64,000 nt of DNA. Source: Rhodopseudomonas palustris HaA2 (lineage in GTDB: Bacteria > Pseudomonadota > Alphaproteobacteria > Rhizobiales > Xanthobacteraceae). Positions 37,582 through 47,537 of this stretch are shown here, piece after piece (position 1 is the first letter of the stretch; each line of letters starts with the position of its first letter). Under the pieces are notes generated by a model, which made no database searches, was not told the DNA's origin, and saw nothing but the letters and a program-made list of their open reading frames with translations. The stretch lies in NCBI RefSeq assembly GCF_000013365.1, contig NC_007778.1, forward strand, positions 1,736,001 to 1,800,000, read 5' to 3'. The position numbers and the translations under genes are program-made.

Positions 37582-40032
37582 TCATTCGGCCGCCTGGCGG
37601 GCGCCGCCGCTCTTTTTGGCAGTCGCCACTCGCCCGATCACGCCGCGATCGTGCAGGTCACCGATCTCGGCCTCGGTGAGTCCGATCTCCCGCAGCACCT
37701 CATGATTATGCTGGCCGAGGGTGGGAGCCAGCCGTTCGATCGGGTAGGGCCGTTCGGCGAAGCCTTCGCGATACGACACCGACGGCAGCAGATGCGGCCC
37801 CATGAACGGCCGCACCACCGGCTGCCAGTGCCCGGTCGCGAGCAGATGCGCATCGCCGACCAGATCGACCGGCAGCCGCGCGACGCCGGCGGCGATGGCG
37901 GCCTCCTGCAGCGTCACCATCGCCAGTTCCGGCCGGACGGTCGAGGTCCAGTGCCGGACCGCGACCTCGATGCGATCCTCGTCGGCGCGGCGGCCATCGG
38001 CGGTGGCGAGCGCGGGATCGTGGGCGAGATCCGGCCGGTGCATCACCCGGCACAGCGCCGCCCATTGCGCGTCGCTCTGCACCACCAGCGTCACCCACTG
38101 ATCCTCGCCGGCGCAGGGGAAGCAACCGCTCGGCACGAAGCGCGGATGCCGGTTGCCGAGCCGCGGGCCGGTGTGTCCCGTCACCGATTGTTCGATGATC
38201 GAGGACGCCAGCATCGGCAACATGCATTCGACCTGCGACAGATCGATGTGCTGGCCGTCGCCGGTGCGCTGTTGATACGTCAGGCCGAGCATCAGCGCGG
38301 CGGCGGCGTTCAGTCCGCCGACCGGATCGCCGAGCGCGGCGTGCTGCATCGTCGGCGGATCGCCGTCGCGGCCGGTCACCGACGGCAGCCCGGACGCCTG
38401 TTCCAGCGTCGAGCCATAGGCGCGGGCGGCGCTCCAGCGGCCGGTCAGGCCGAAGGCCGGCATCGTCACGATCACCAGCCGCGGATTGATCGCCTGCATC
38501 GCGGCGACGTCGAGGCCGAGCCGCGGCAGCACGTCGGCGGCGTAATTGTCGATCACCGCATCGGCGCCGGCGAGTAGTTTCGTCAGCGCCGCGCGGCCGT
38601 CTGCGGTGGTCAGATCCAGCGTGATGCCGCGCTTGTTGCGGTTCATCGTCTGGAACCAGTAGGTCTTCTCGTAAGTGCGTTCGGGATGATACGGCCCGCG
38701 CGGATCGGTGCCGCGGAACCAGTCCGGATACTGGCACGACTCCACCTTGACGATATCGGCGCCGAGATCGCCGAGCTGGCGCACCGCCGATGGCCCGGCC
38801 CAGCCCATGGTGAGATCGACGATGCGAATGCCTGACAGCGGCAACGCCTCGCTCGCGCCTGCTGCGCGATCTGCGATCCGCCGATGCGGCGACAGCTCCA
38901 CGCCATCGTGCTCGCCGCACAGCGGCGCGCGGCCATTGGGCTTGCCGGGCGATGCCGTCAGCCGCTGCGGCAGCACCGGCGCCTCGAACGACGCCGTGCC
39001 GATCTCGACGGTGGCGAAGGCGCCGCGTTCGCGCATCACCGGCTGCGCCAGCAATTGCGCCATGTCCGGCACCAGCGCCAGCGGCAGCCGCAACGCGAGG
39101 CCGCGCTCGAACCAGTCCATCGCGGTCCTGTGCATCAGCACCGGCCGGATGATCGAGTTGAGTTCGTCGGCATGGATGAAGCGATCATTGGTCGCCGAAT
39201 AGCGCGGATCGGGGCCCAGCTCCGGCAGGCCGATCATCGCGCAGAAGCCGAGCCATTGCGCCGGCGTCACCACGGTGACGCCGAGCCAGCCGTCCTTGGT
39301 CGCGTAGTTGCCGACCGGAAAGCCGCGGCCGAACCGGTTCAGCCCGATCCGCGGCCGCGTCGAGCCGGCCTCCAGCGCCAGCGCGATGTCGAATTCGGCG
39401 ATCTGCAGCGTCGCCTCGAAGGCGTTGACCGCGAACCGGCGCGCGCCCTGATCGGCGCGGGCGAACAATCCGGCGAGCGTCGGGATGAAGGCGGTGAGGC
39501 CGGCGATCACCGCGGTCTGGCCGTCGCGCGGCAGCACCGGTGGGCCTTCCGCCGGGCCGACCAGTTTCACCAGCCCGGCGAGGCTGCGGCAGACCGCATC
39601 GGTCGCCAGATAATCGCGATACGGGCCGTGTTCGCCGAACCACGACAGCGCGGTGATAGCGAGGCCGGGCTGCGTTTCACGCAGACGGCGATGCGACAGC
39701 GTCGAAGCCTCGATCTCGACCGGATGCCGGGCGTCGAGCAGCAGGTCGGCGTCCGCAAGTAAGCGTTCGATCCGCACCACACCGGCCGGATCGTCGAGCT
39801 TCGCGGTGACGCTGCGCTTGTTGCTGTTCAGCCAGGCGAAGCTGGCGCTCTCGCGCCCTCCGCCGCGCTCGACCCGCGGTGCGACCTGCCGGTCTGGATC
39901 GCCGCCCGGCGGCTCGACCTTGACGACCTCCGCGCCGAAATCGGCGAACAGCTTGCCGCAGTATGCGAGCGCGTCGCCGGATCCCAATTCCACGACGCGC
40001 AATTCCGACAGCGGCAGCGCCTGCATGTCCAC
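37582..40032 (-). CDS. Tandem CaiB/BaiF family III CoA-transferase (two fused domains)
   Basis: An 816-residue protein, twice the usual length, made of two family III CoA-transferase domains: about residues 1-375 and 395-816. Both start with the family opening (LSELRVVELGSGDALAYCGKLFADFGAEVVKVE and LSGIRIVDLTMGWAGPSAVRQLGDLGADIVKVE style). The second domain keeps the catalytic-loop pattern GDPVGG, while the aligned part of the first reads RDGQTA, so the first half may be structural. These enzymes move CoA between acids. GTG 40032 is preceded by AAGG; ATG 40026 is an alternative. It lies upstream of operon 2 on the same strand, suggesting handling of an imported acid. Confidence 0.88.
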   Translation of the reverse strand: MDMQALPLSELRVVELGSGDALAYCGKLFADFGAEVVKVEPPGGDPDRQVAPRVERGGGRESASFAWLNSNKRSVTAKLDDPAGVVRIERLLADADLLLDARHPVEIEASTLSHRRLRETQPGLAITALSWFGEHGPYRDYLATDAVCRSLAGLVKLVGPAEGPPVLPRDGQTAVIAGLTAFIPTLAGLFARADQGARRFAVNAFEATLQIAEFDIALALEAGSTRPRIGLNRFGRGFPVGNYATKDGWLGVTVVTPAQWLGFCAMIGLPELGPDPRYSATNDRFIHADELNSIIRPVLMHRTAMDWFERGLALRLPLALVPDMAQLLAQPVMRERGAFATVEIGTASFEAPVLPQRLTASPGKPNGRAPLCGEHDGVELSPHRRIADRAAGASEALPLSGIRIVDLTMGWAGPSAVRQLGDLGADIVKVESCQYPDWFRGTDPRGPYHPERTYEKTYWFQTMNRNKRGITLDLTTADGRAALTKLLAGADAVIDNYAADVLPRLGLDVAAMQAINPRLVIVTMPAFGLTGRWSAARAYGSTLEQASGLPSVTGRDGDPPTMQHAALGDPVGGLNAAAALMLGLTYQQRTGDGQHIDLSQVECMLPMLASSIIEQSVTGHTGPRLGNRHPRFVPSGCFPCAGEDQWVTLVVQSDAQWAALCRVMHRPDLAHDPALATADGRRADEDRIEVAVRHWTSTVRPELAMVTLQEAAIAAGVARLPVDLVGDAHLLATGHWQPVVRPFMGPHLLPSVSYREGFAERPYPIERLAPTLGQHNHEVLREIGLTEAEIGDLHDRGVIGRVATAKKSGGARQAAE

Positions 40033-40085
40033 CCGACCTTGTTTTTCGTTGCCCGCATCTTGGCGGCGCGAACGAAACCGTCAAG

Positions 40086-40931
40086 TCACGATGATGGTGC
40101 AGTGCGCGACGCTCGGCGGTTCAGCGAGGTGATCATCGCGCTGATCAGCGGCTTCATGAAGAACGCGCCCTCCGGCGGCGTGATCGCCGGCGTGAGGCCA
40201 TAGTGCCGCAATTCGTCCGACACCACCGGGCCGACCGACGCGATCGGCGTCGCGTCGAGGCCCTCGCGCAGGCGCGCCTCGTAGCCGCGCGCCGTCGCGA
40301 CATCGAACAGTCGGCGGAGCTGGTTGGAACTGGTCAGCGCGATCGCGTCGACGCGGCCCTGCGCCATTTCCTCGATCGCGGTGACGACGTTCTCTTCCGC
40401 GGCGCGGGCGTCGTAGGCGTAGGGCAGCACGGCATCGACGACCGCTCCCTGCGCCTCGACCGCGCCGATCAGCGCGGCGTGATCCTTGTCGGGATAGAGC
40501 TGCAGGCCGACGCGGTGATCGCGCAAATCGGACTTCGCCAGCGTCGCGGCGATGCCCTCGGAGGTCGGCGTCTCGGTGGTGACGTCGGCGTCGAGCCCGA
40601 TCTCGCGCAGTGCGCGGCCGGGCTTGGGGCCACGCGCGAACCGGCGCGTCTTGCCGATCGCGTCGACGAAGTCGCGCTCGCGATCGAGGCTGCGCGCCAG
40701 CCTGGTGAGCCGGCGCAGGCCTTCGCCGGTGGTCAGCACCAGATCGTCGAACGGGGCCGCGATCAGCCTGTCGATCCAGGCCGCGACCGGGGCGGGGTCC
40801 GGGGCGTCGACGATCGCCACCATCGGACATTGCAGCACCTCGGCGCCCTGATCGGCGAGCAGGCGGGAGAACTGCGCTTCCTCGCGCGTCTCCAGAATCA
40901 GGATGCGGGTGCCGTCGAGCCGTCCAGCCAT
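40086..40931 (-). CDS. Uroporphyrinogen-III synthase (HemD)-like protein
   Basis: A 281-residue protein of the HemD fold: [24 protein letters not shown] at the start, [24 protein letters not shown] and the C-terminal [12 protein letters not shown] and [15 protein letters not shown] strands. HemD closes the linear hydroxymethylbilane ring in tetrapyrrole synthesis. HemD is poorly conserved, and a separate housekeeping copy may exist elsewhere. ATG 40931 is preceded by CGGAG; the in-frame ATG at 40964 lacks this. It is divergent from purU with 126 bp between. Confidence 0.8.
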   Translation of the reverse strand: MAGRLDGTRILILETREEAQFSRLLADQGAEVLQCPMVAIVDAPDPAPVAAWIDRLIAAPFDDLVLTTGEGLRRLTRLARSLDRERDFVDAIGKTRRFARGPKPGRALREIGLDADVTTETPTSEGIAATLAKSDLRDHRVGLQLYPDKDHAALIGAVEAQGAVVDAVLPYAYDARAAEENVVTAIEEMAQGRVDAIALTSSNQLRRLFDVATARGYEARLREGLDATPIASVGPVVSDELRHYGLTPAITPPEGAFFMKPLISAMITSLNRRASRTAPSS

Positions 40932-41057
40932 GAAAACTCCGCCGATCGCCGTTTGTTTGATCATCTTGCGCCTTTGATCGGGATTGGCGCAAGCCTCGCG
41001 CCGATGCTAGAGCAGGGGCCCGAACCGAGCGCGCCGCCGCTGCTATCAAGATCGCCC

Positions 41058-41921
41058 ATGCCGCATCATCAATACGTGCTGACCCTGTCCTGCCCCGATC
41101 GCGTCGGCATCACGGCCGCGGTGACGACGTTCCTGTTCGAGAACGGCCAGAACGTGCTCGACGCGCAACAATACAATGACACCGAGAGCGGTCATTTCTT
41201 CATGCGCGTGGTGTTCAACGCCGCCGACCGCGTGGTGCCGCTGGCGGAGCTGCGCACCGGCTTTTCCGCCATCGCCCTCAAATTCACGATGGGCTGGCAC
41301 ATGCGCGACCGCAGCACCCGCCGGCGGGTGATGCTGCTGGTGTCGCAGTCCGATCACTGCCTCGCCGATATCCTGTATCGCTGGCGGATCGACGAGTTGC
41401 AGATGATCCCGACCGCGATCGTCTCCAACCATCCGCGCGACACCTTCAGCGGCTTCGATTTCGGCGAGATCCCGTTCTACCATCTGCCGGTGACCAAGGA
41501 CACGCGGCGGCAGCAGGAGGCAGCGATCACCGCGCTGATCGCGCAGACCAAGACCGATCTCGTGGTGCTGGCGCGCTATATGCAGATCCTGTCGGACGAG
41601 ATGGCGGGCCGCCTCGCCGGGCGCTGCATCAACATCCACCATTCGTTCCTGCCCGGCTTCAAGGGCGCCAAGCCCTATCACCAGGCGTTCGACCGCGGCG
41701 TCAAGCTGATCGGCGCCACCGCGCATTACGTCACCAGCACGCTCGACGAGGGCCCGATCATCGATCAGGACGTCGAGCGCATCAGCCATCGCGACACCCC
41801 GGCCGATCTGGTGCGCAAGGGGCGCGACATCGAGCGCCGGGTGCTGGCCCGCGCGATGCACTATCACCTCGACGACCGGGTGATCCTCAACGGCCGCAAG
41901 ACCGTGGTGTTCGTGGACTGA
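41058..41921 (+). CDS. purU: Formyltetrahydrofolate deformylase
   Basis: A 287-residue enzyme that hydrolyses 10-formyl-tetrahydrofolate to formate and tetrahydrofolate, balancing one-carbon pools. An N-terminal ACT domain covers residues 1-80 ([19 protein letters not shown]), and the C-terminal formyltransferase domain has the catalytic Asn-His pattern in [16 protein letters not shown] and the aspartate in [12 protein letters not shown] 41058 gives the standard length. It sits beside methyl-cycle genes in the broader window, but the link is loose. Confidence 0.94.
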   Translation: MPHHQYVLTLSCPDRVGITAAVTTFLFENGQNVLDAQQYNDTESGHFFMRVVFNAADRVVPLAELRTGFSAIALKFTMGWHMRDRSTRRRVMLLVSQSDHCLADILYRWRIDELQMIPTAIVSNHPRDTFSGFDFGEIPFYHLPVTKDTRRQQEAAITALIAQTKTDLVVLARYMQILSDEMAGRLAGRCINIHHSFLPGFKGAKPYHQAFDRGVKLIGATAHYVTSTLDEGPIIDQDVERISHRDTPADLVRKGRDIERRVLARAMHYHLDDRVILNGRKTVVFVD

Positions 41922-41941
41922 TCGCGGCGGGTGGCGAGCGC

Positions 41942-42241
41942 TCAGCGCACCGCCGACGGCTCGGCGGGCTGTTGTCCGGTCTCGGCCGCCTTGGCGGCCT
42001 CGATCTTCTGCCGCTCGGCCGCCGGCATGTTCCGCAGCCGCTCCTGCTCGCGCATATAGGCGTCGTATTTGGCCGTGCCGGGGCGCGGCGGCGCGTTGGC
42101 CGGCAGGCCGCCGGCCCATTGCGGGACGTGGTCGGCGAGCCCGACGGTCAGTTGTTCATTGATGGTGCCGCAGCCCGCCAGACCGCTCAGCACGACCCCC
42201 ATGGTGGACGCGACCGTCAGACGCAACAAACTCGCTCTCAT
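41942..42241 (-). CDS. Small putative lipoprotein
   Basis: A 99-residue protein with a lipoprotein signal peptide: basic MRASLLRL, hydrophobic stretch, and lipobox LAGC with Cys about residue 24. The mature part is polar, with a helical Glu/Lys/Arg-rich segment and a Pro/Ala-rich tail. It would be anchored in the membrane by its lipidated cysteine. I do not recognise a family. It converges on purU with 20 bp between. Confidence 0.72.
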   Translation of the reverse strand: MRASLLRLTVASTMGVVLSGLAGCGTINEQLTVGLADHVPQWAGGLPANAPPRPGTAKYDAYMREQERLRNMPAAERQKIEAAKAAETGQQPAEPSAVR

Positions 42242-42652
42242 GGATTCCTATAAGTCCCGGTTGATCGCCGCCCCGCGTCTGGCGGTCCGGCGCGCTGGCG
42301 CGAAAGCCTGTCGATGGCGCCGAATGGTCTTTCTGCTATCCGATTGTGGCATACCTGATATTGCTCCCATCATCCCGGCTTCCATGGCAATGATATGGCC
42401 GATCCGCCGATCAAAGCCGTGGATTCAGAGGTCGAAGACTGGGGGCCTCGCACCCTTCCGTAGCACGAGACCCTTGGCAATTGGTTGCCGTGGGAGCCGC
42501 CGTGACCGGCGAGGTGCGATCGCCACGCGTCGAACATCCTCGCCGGATGGAAGCGCTCCAGCCTGCAAGACACAGCGGCGCCATCTCGGCTAGGATACGG
42601 ACCGGGGCAAAGCCCTCGGGACGAGACGCACAGGGGACAAGAGGAAACACTC
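42242..42652. promoter_or_regulatory. Intergenic region upstream of LIV operon 3
   Basis: These 411 bp hold no convincing gene. They separate the lipoprotein gene (facing left) from the binding-protein gene (facing right) and should carry both promoters. Just before the latter is AAGAGGAAACACTC, a good ribosome site. No repeat of the families seen elsewhere was found here. Confidence 0.4.
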
Positions 42653-43831
42653 ATGCTGATGGGCAGACGAACACTGCTGCAGGCCGCCTGCATCGCGCTC
42701 GCAACCGCGGCTCCGATCGCTGCGGCGCAGGCTCAGGAGACCTTCAAGGTCGGCCTGATCGTGCCGATGACCGGAGGCCAGGCCTCGACCGGCAAGCAGA
42801 TCGACAACGCGATCAAGCTCTACATCAAAAAGCACGGCGATACCGTCGCCGGCAAGAAGATCGAAGTGATCCTCAAGGACGACGCCGCGATTCCGGACAA
42901 CACCAAGCGGATGGCGCAGGAGCTGATCGTCAACGACAAGGTCAATGTGATCGCCGGCTTCGGCATCACCCCGGCCGCGCTCGCCGCGGCGCCGCTGGCG
43001 ACGCAAGCCAAGGTGCCGCAGGTGGTGATGGCCGCCGGCACCTCGATCATCACCGAGCGATCGCCCTACATCGTCCGCACCTCGTTCACGCTGGCGCAGT
43101 CCTCCACCATCATCGGCGACTGGGCCGCCAAGAACGGCATCAAGAAGGTCGCGACGCTGACCTCGGACTACGCGCCGGGCAACGACGCGCTGGCGGCGTT
43201 CAAGCAGCACTTCACCGCCGGCGGCGGCGCGATCGTCGAAGAGATCAAGGTGCCGCTCGCCAATCCGGACTTCGCGCCGTTCCTGCAGCGCATGAAGGAC
43301 GCCAAGCCGGACGCGATGTTCGTGTTCGTGCCGGCCGGGCAGGGTGGCAGCTTCATGAAGCAGTTCGCCGAGCGCGGCCTCGACAAGAGCGGCATCAAGG
43401 TGATCGGCCCCGGCGACGTGATGGACGACGACCTCCTGAACAGCATGGGCGATGCGGCGCTGGGCGTGGTCACCGCGCACATGTATTCGGCGGCGCATCC
43501 CTCGGCGATGAACAAGGAGTTCGTCGCCACCTACAAGAAGGATTTCGGCCAGCGGCCGGGCTTCATGGCGGTCGGCGGCTACGACGGCATCCATCTGATC
43601 TACGAGGCGCTGAAGAAGACCGGCGGCAAGACCGACGGCGATTCGCTGCTCGCGGCGATGAAAGGGATGAGCTGGGAAAGCCCGCGCGGCCCGATCTCGA
43701 TCGACCCGGAAACCCGCGACATCGTCCAGGATATCTACATCCGCAAGGTGGAAAAGGTCGACGGCGAACTCTACAACATCGAATTCGCCAAATTCGACGC
43801 CGTGAAGGACCCCGGCAAGACGAAGAAGTAA
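42653..43831 (+). CDS. LIV-type periplasmic substrate-binding protein (system 3)
   Basis: A 392-residue protein with signal peptide (MGRRTLLQAACIALATAAPIAA, cleavage probably after AQA) and mature start ETFKVGLIVPMTGGQASTGKQ. GAGG is eight bases before ATG 42653. LivK-like fold with TSIITERSPYIVRTSFTLAQ in the ligand region. It is the first gene of operon 3, separated from livH by two palindromic repeats. The ligand is unknown. Confidence 0.93.
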   Translation: MLMGRRTLLQAACIALATAAPIAAAQAQETFKVGLIVPMTGGQASTGKQIDNAIKLYIKKHGDTVAGKKIEVILKDDAAIPDNTKRMAQELIVNDKVNVIAGFGITPAALAAAPLATQAKVPQVVMAAGTSIITERSPYIVRTSFTLAQSSTIIGDWAAKNGIKKVATLTSDYAPGNDALAAFKQHFTAGGGAIVEEIKVPLANPDFAPFLQRMKDAKPDAMFVFVPAGQGGSFMKQFAERGLDKSGIKVIGPGDVMDDDLLNSMGDAALGVVTAHMYSAAHPSAMNKEFVATYKKDFGQRPGFMAVGGYDGIHLIYEALKKTGGKTDGDSLLAAMKGMSWESPRGPISIDPETRDIVQDIYIRKVEKVDGELYNIEFAKFDAVKDPGKTKK

Positions 43832-43878
43832 GGCGGAGCTCCGCGTGCTGAGGTCGATACTCCCCGCCACCCCATCGA

Positions 43879-43961
43879 CGTCGTGCCCGGGCTTGTCCCG
43901 GGCATCCACGAACTGCGGTGCATGGGGCTCGTGGATGGCCGGGACGAGCCCGGCCATGACG
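43879..43961. repeat. Inverted repeat of the GTCATGGCCGGGC family
   Basis: Two arms of 32 bp (43879-43910 and 43930-43961), nearly complementary, start CGTCGTGCCCGGG and end CCCGGCCATGACG. The spacer is 19 bp. In RNA it would form a long hairpin 47 bp after the binding-protein stop codon. Confidence 0.85.
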
Positions 43962-43993
43962 GGCGGCGAGTTGGTGGCTCCACAAATCGCGGC

Positions 43994-44105
43994 CGTCATC
44001 CTGAGGTGCGAGGGCGAAGCCCGAGCCTCGAAGGATGACATGCTCCGGCAGAACATCGCCGCCGCCCTTCGAGGGCCGCGAAGACGCGGCCACCTCAGGG
44101 TGACG
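43994..44105. repeat. Palindromic repeat of the CGTCATCCTGAGG family, copy 1
   Basis: A 112-bp element bounded by CGTCATCCTGAGGTGCG and CACCTCAGGGTGACG. Inside it has a CTCGAAGGATGA / CCCTTCGAGG pair. Copies 2 and 3 are at 54351 and 60559. It is the second palindromic element between the binding-protein gene and livH of system 3. Confidence 0.88.
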
Positions 44106-44131
44106 GCGCCCCCCCGATCGGCGCGCCTCTC

Positions 44132-44998
44132 ATGACCTTCCTCACCATCCTGTTCGACGGCGTGGCCTACGGCATGTTGCTGTTCGTACTGGCGTGCGGG
44201 CTGGCGGTGACGCTGGGGCTGATGAATTTCGTCAACCTCGCCCACGGCGCCTTCGCGATGGCCGGCGGCTATGTCTGTGCGGTGCTGGTCAACACCAGCG
44301 GCTGGCCGTTCTTCGCGGCGCTGCCGATCGCCTTCCTCGCCAGCGCGCTGATCGGCGCGGTGTTCGAACGGCTGCTGTACCGCCACCTCTACGACCGCTC
44401 GCATCTCGACCAGGTGCTGTTCAGCGTCGGTCTCGTCTTCATGTCGGTCGCCGCGGTCGATTTCATCATGGGATCGTCGCGGATCTTCATCAAATTGCCC
44501 GACGCGCTGCAGGGCCAGATCGACCTGTTCGGCATCGGCATCGGCCGCTACCGGCTGATGATCATCGTGATCTGCGGGCTGCTGACGGTGGCGCTGCAAT
44601 TGACGCTGGCCAAGACCCGGTTCGGCAGCCGGCTGCGCGCCGCGGTCGACGATCCGCGCGTCGCAGCCGGCCTCGGCATCAACGTGCCGCAGGTGTTCGC
44701 GCTGACATTTGCATTCGGGTGCGGGCTGGCCGGCTTCGGCGGCGCGCTCTCCGCCGAGATCCTCGGGCTCGATCCGTATTTCCCGCTGAAATTCATGATC
44801 TACTTCCTGATCGTCGTCACCGTCGGCGGCTCGTCGTCGATCACCGGGCCGTTCCTCGCCTCCTTGCTGCTCGGCATCGGCGACGTCGCCGGCAAGTACT
44901 ATTTTCCCAAGCTCGGCCCGTTCGTGATCTACACCATCATGATCGTGATCCTGATCTGGCGCCCCAACGGCCTGTTCGGCCGCACCGCGGCGCGGTGA
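44132..44998 (+). CDS. LIV-type ABC permease, LivH family (system 3)
   Basis: A 288-residue permease: DGVAYGMLLFVLACGLAVTLGLMNFVNLAHGAFAM start, LRAAVDDPRVAAGLGIN coupling region and final helix before WRPNGLFG. It starts operon 3 after the repeats and is 4 bp before livM. Confidence 0.93.
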   Translation: MTFLTILFDGVAYGMLLFVLACGLAVTLGLMNFVNLAHGAFAMAGGYVCAVLVNTSGWPFFAALPIAFLASALIGAVFERLLYRHLYDRSHLDQVLFSVGLVFMSVAAVDFIMGSSRIFIKLPDALQGQIDLFGIGIGRYRLMIIVICGLLTVALQLTLAKTRFGSRLRAAVDDPRVAAGLGINVPQVFALTFAFGCGLAGFGGALSAEILGLDPYFPLKFMIYFLIVVTVGGSSSITGPFLASLLLGIGDVAGKYYFPKLGPFVIYTIMIVILIWRPNGLFGRTAAR

Positions 44999-45002
44999 CG
45001 GC

Positions 45003-46022
45003 ATGACCGCGCCCGCAGATAATGTCGGCTTTCACGCCCGCCGCACCGCTCGCTGGCATGCCGGCGAGTTCGTGTTCTGGATCGCGCTGATCGGCTGCGG
45101 CCTGCTGTTTCCGTCGCGCTATCTGATCATGACCGAGATCCTCCGGATCGGCCTGTTCGCGCTGTCGCTCGACCTGATCCTCGGCTATGCCGGCATCGTT
45201 TCGCTCGGCCACGCCGCGTTCTTCGGCGTCGGCGCCTATGCGGCCGGCCTGATGGCGCTGCACGGCATCGTGGGCGAGCCGGTGCTGGCGCTGTTGGTCG
45301 CCGGGCTGGTGGCTGCCGTGCTCGGCTTCGCCACCAGCTTCCTGGTGATCCGCGGCGTCGATCTCACCCGGCTGATGGTGACACTCGGCATCGCGCTCTT
45401 GATGGAAGCGCTGGCGGAGCGGTTCTCCGACATCACCGGCGGCTCCGACGGCCTGCAGGGCATCGTGATGCAGCCGATCCTCGGCCTGTTCGAGTTCGAC
45501 ATCTTCGGCAAGGTCGCGTTCTGGTACAGCGTCGCGGTGCTGTTCGTGCTGTTCCTCTTGGCGCGCCGCGTCGTGCATTCGCCGTTCGGGCTCAGCCTGC
45601 GCGCGATCCGCAACAATCCGCTGCGCGCCTCCGCGGTCGGCATTCCGGTGAACCGGCGGCTGGTGATGGTCTACACGCTCGCCGCATTCTATGCCGGCAT
45701 CGCCGGCGCGCTGTTCACCCAGACCACGCAACTCGCCTCGCTCGACGTGTTTTCGTTCGAGCGCTCGGCCGATCTGGTGCTGGTGCTGGTGCTCGGCGGC
45801 ACCGGCTATCTCTATGGCGGGCTGATCGGCGCCGTGATCTTCAAGATCCTGCAGGAGTTCTTCTCCACGCTCACGCCGCAATACTGGCTGTTCTGGATCG
45901 GCCTGGTGCTGGTGACGATCGTCCTGATCGGTCGCGAGCGGCTGCAGAACTGGGTGCTGTTCGTGCCGCGCCAAGTGATGCGCGCGCTGCGCCGCGCCGG
46001 CCCGAGCGGAGGCGCGACATGA
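45003..46022 (+). CDS. LIV-type ABC permease, LivM family (system 3)
   Basis: A 339-residue permease. LDLILGYAGIVSLGHAAFFGVGAYA is the LivM signature; LSLRAIRNNPLRASAVGIP is the coupling region. The stop overlaps the livG start (ATGA, 46019-46022). Confidence 0.93.
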   Translation: MTAPADNVGFHARRTARWHAGEFVFWIALIGCGLLFPSRYLIMTEILRIGLFALSLDLILGYAGIVSLGHAAFFGVGAYAAGLMALHGIVGEPVLALLVAGLVAAVLGFATSFLVIRGVDLTRLMVTLGIALLMEALAERFSDITGGSDGLQGIVMQPILGLFEFDIFGKVAFWYSVAVLFVLFLLARRVVHSPFGLSLRAIRNNPLRASAVGIPVNRRLVMVYTLAAFYAGIAGALFTQTTQLASLDVFSFERSADLVLVLVLGGTGYLYGGLIGAVIFKILQEFFSTLTPQYWLFWIGLVLVTIVLIGRERLQNWVLFVPRQVMRALRRAGPSGGAT

Positions 46023-46771
46023 CGCTGGCGCTGCAGACCATCGGGCTGGACAAGCATTTCGGCGGGCTCCACGTCACCCGCAGCCTGTCGCTCAACATCG
46101 AGGCCGGCGCGCGCCACGCGCTGATCGGCCCCAACGGCGCCGGCAAGACCACGGTGATCAACCTGCTCACCGGCGTGCTGAAGCCGGATGCCGGCCGCAT
46201 CCTGCTGGAGGGGCAGGACATCAGCACGATGCCGGTGCACAGGCGCGTGCTGAGCGGGCTGTCGCGCACCTTCCAGATCAATCAGCTGTATGCGGACCTG
46301 ACGCCGCTCGAGACCATCGGCCTCGCGGTGTCGGAGCGCTCCGGCCATGGCGGCGATTGGTGGCGGCGGATGGGCACCCGCGCCGACATCAACGGCGAGA
46401 TCGCCGAGAATCTGGCGCGCTTCCATCTGCTCGACGTCATGAACGAGCCGACCGGGCGGCTGCCTTATGGCAAGCAGCGGCTGCTGGAGATCGCGGTCGC
46501 GATCGCCACCAAGCCGCGCGTGCTGCTGCTCGACGAACCCGCCGCCGGCGTGCCCGAAAGCGAGCGCCACGACATTCTCGCCGTGGTGGCGAACCTGCCG
46601 CGCGACGTCACCGTGCTGTTGATCGAGCACGACATGGATCTGGTGTTCTCCTTCGCCGACCGGATCTCGGTGCTGGTGTCGGGCGCATTGCTGGTCGAAG
46701 GCCCGCCCGCCGAGGTCGCGCGCGATCCGCAGGTCAAGGCGGTGTATCTCGGCGAGGACGCCCATGCCTGA
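46019..46771 (+). CDS. LIV-type ABC transporter ATPase, LivG family (system 3)
   Basis: A 250-residue ATPase: Walker A GPNGAGKTT, signature LPYGKQRLLEIAVAIA, Walker B VLLLDEPAAGVPESE, switch histidine IEHDM. It overlaps livM by four bases and ends 23 bp before livF. Two near-identical short strings (GAGCTTCCAAT, GAGCTTCCAAAT) lie in that gap. Confidence 0.93.
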   Translation: MTLALQTIGLDKHFGGLHVTRSLSLNIEAGARHALIGPNGAGKTTVINLLTGVLKPDAGRILLEGQDISTMPVHRRVLSGLSRTFQINQLYADLTPLETIGLAVSERSGHGGDWWRRMGTRADINGEIAENLARFHLLDVMNEPTGRLPYGKQRLLEIAVAIATKPRVLLLDEPAAGVPESERHDILAVVANLPRDVTVLLIEHDMDLVFSFADRISVLVSGALLVEGPPAEVARDPQVKAVYLGEDAHA

Positions 46772-46794
46772 GCTTCCAATGCTTGAGCTTCCAA

Positions 46795-47517
46795 ATGTCT
46801 GAGCTGCTGGCGATCGACAGGCTGCGCGCCGGCTATGGCGAGGCCGTGGTGCTGCCGGAGCTGTCGCTGCAGCTCGACGAAGGCCAGGCGCTGGCGCTGC
46901 TCGGCCGCAACGGCACCGGCAAGACCACGCTGATCAACTCGATCGTCGGCGTCACGCGGCGGTTCTCCGGCCGGATCGTGCTCGATGGCGTCGACATCAC
47001 CGCACTGCGGCCCGATCAGCGCGCCCGCGCCGGGATCGGCTGGGTGCCGCAGGAGCGCAACATCTTCAAGTCGCTCACCATCGAGGAAAATCTCACCGCG
47101 GTGGCGCAGCCGGGCCCCTGGACCGTGGCGCGGATCTACCAGATGTTTCCGCGGCTCGAGGAGCGCCGCGGCAATTTCGGCAACCAGCTCTCCGGCGGCG
47201 AACAGCAGATGCTGGCGATCGGCCGGGCGCTGATGCTCAATCCGAAGTTGCTGCTGCTCGACGAGCCGACCGAGGGTCTCGCCCCGATCATCGTCGACGA
47301 GCTGATGACCGCACTCGGCGCGATCACCCGGGCGGGCGGAATCTGCTCGATCATCGTCGAGCAGAATGCGCGAAAAATCCTCGGGCTCGCCGATCGCGTT
47401 GTGATATTGGAGCGCGGAACCATCGTCCATCAGGCGACCAGCGCGGCGCTGAAGGACGACCCCGCCACGCTGGAACGCTATCTCGGCGTCTCTGGCGCCG
47501 CCGGTACCAAACACTGA
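46795..47517 (+). CDS. LIV-type ABC transporter ATPase, LivF family (system 3)
   Basis: A 240-residue ATPase: Walker A GRNGTGKTT with a normal lysine, signature LSGGEQQMLAIGRAL, Walker B LLLLDEPTEGLAPI, and VEQNA at the switch. ATG 46795 (MSELLAIDRLRAGYG) was chosen since upstream codons belong to livG. It ends 20 bp before the MetE-like gene. Confidence 0.93.
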   Translation: MSELLAIDRLRAGYGEAVVLPELSLQLDEGQALALLGRNGTGKTTLINSIVGVTRRFSGRIVLDGVDITALRPDQRARAGIGWVPQERNIFKSLTIEENLTAVAQPGPWTVARIYQMFPRLEERRGNFGNQLSGGEQQMLAIGRALMLNPKLLLLDEPTEGLAPIIVDELMTALGAITRAGGICSIIVEQNARKILGLADRVVILERGTIVHQATSAALKDDPATLERYLGVSGAAGTKH

Positions 47518-47537
47518 ACTTGTTAGGGAGTGAAACG

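Noticed and set aside
42242-42652. A tRNA-like or gene fragment in the gap before LIV operon 3
   Set aside because: No acceptor-stem pairing, T-loop GTTCGAATC or plausible coding frame could be found.
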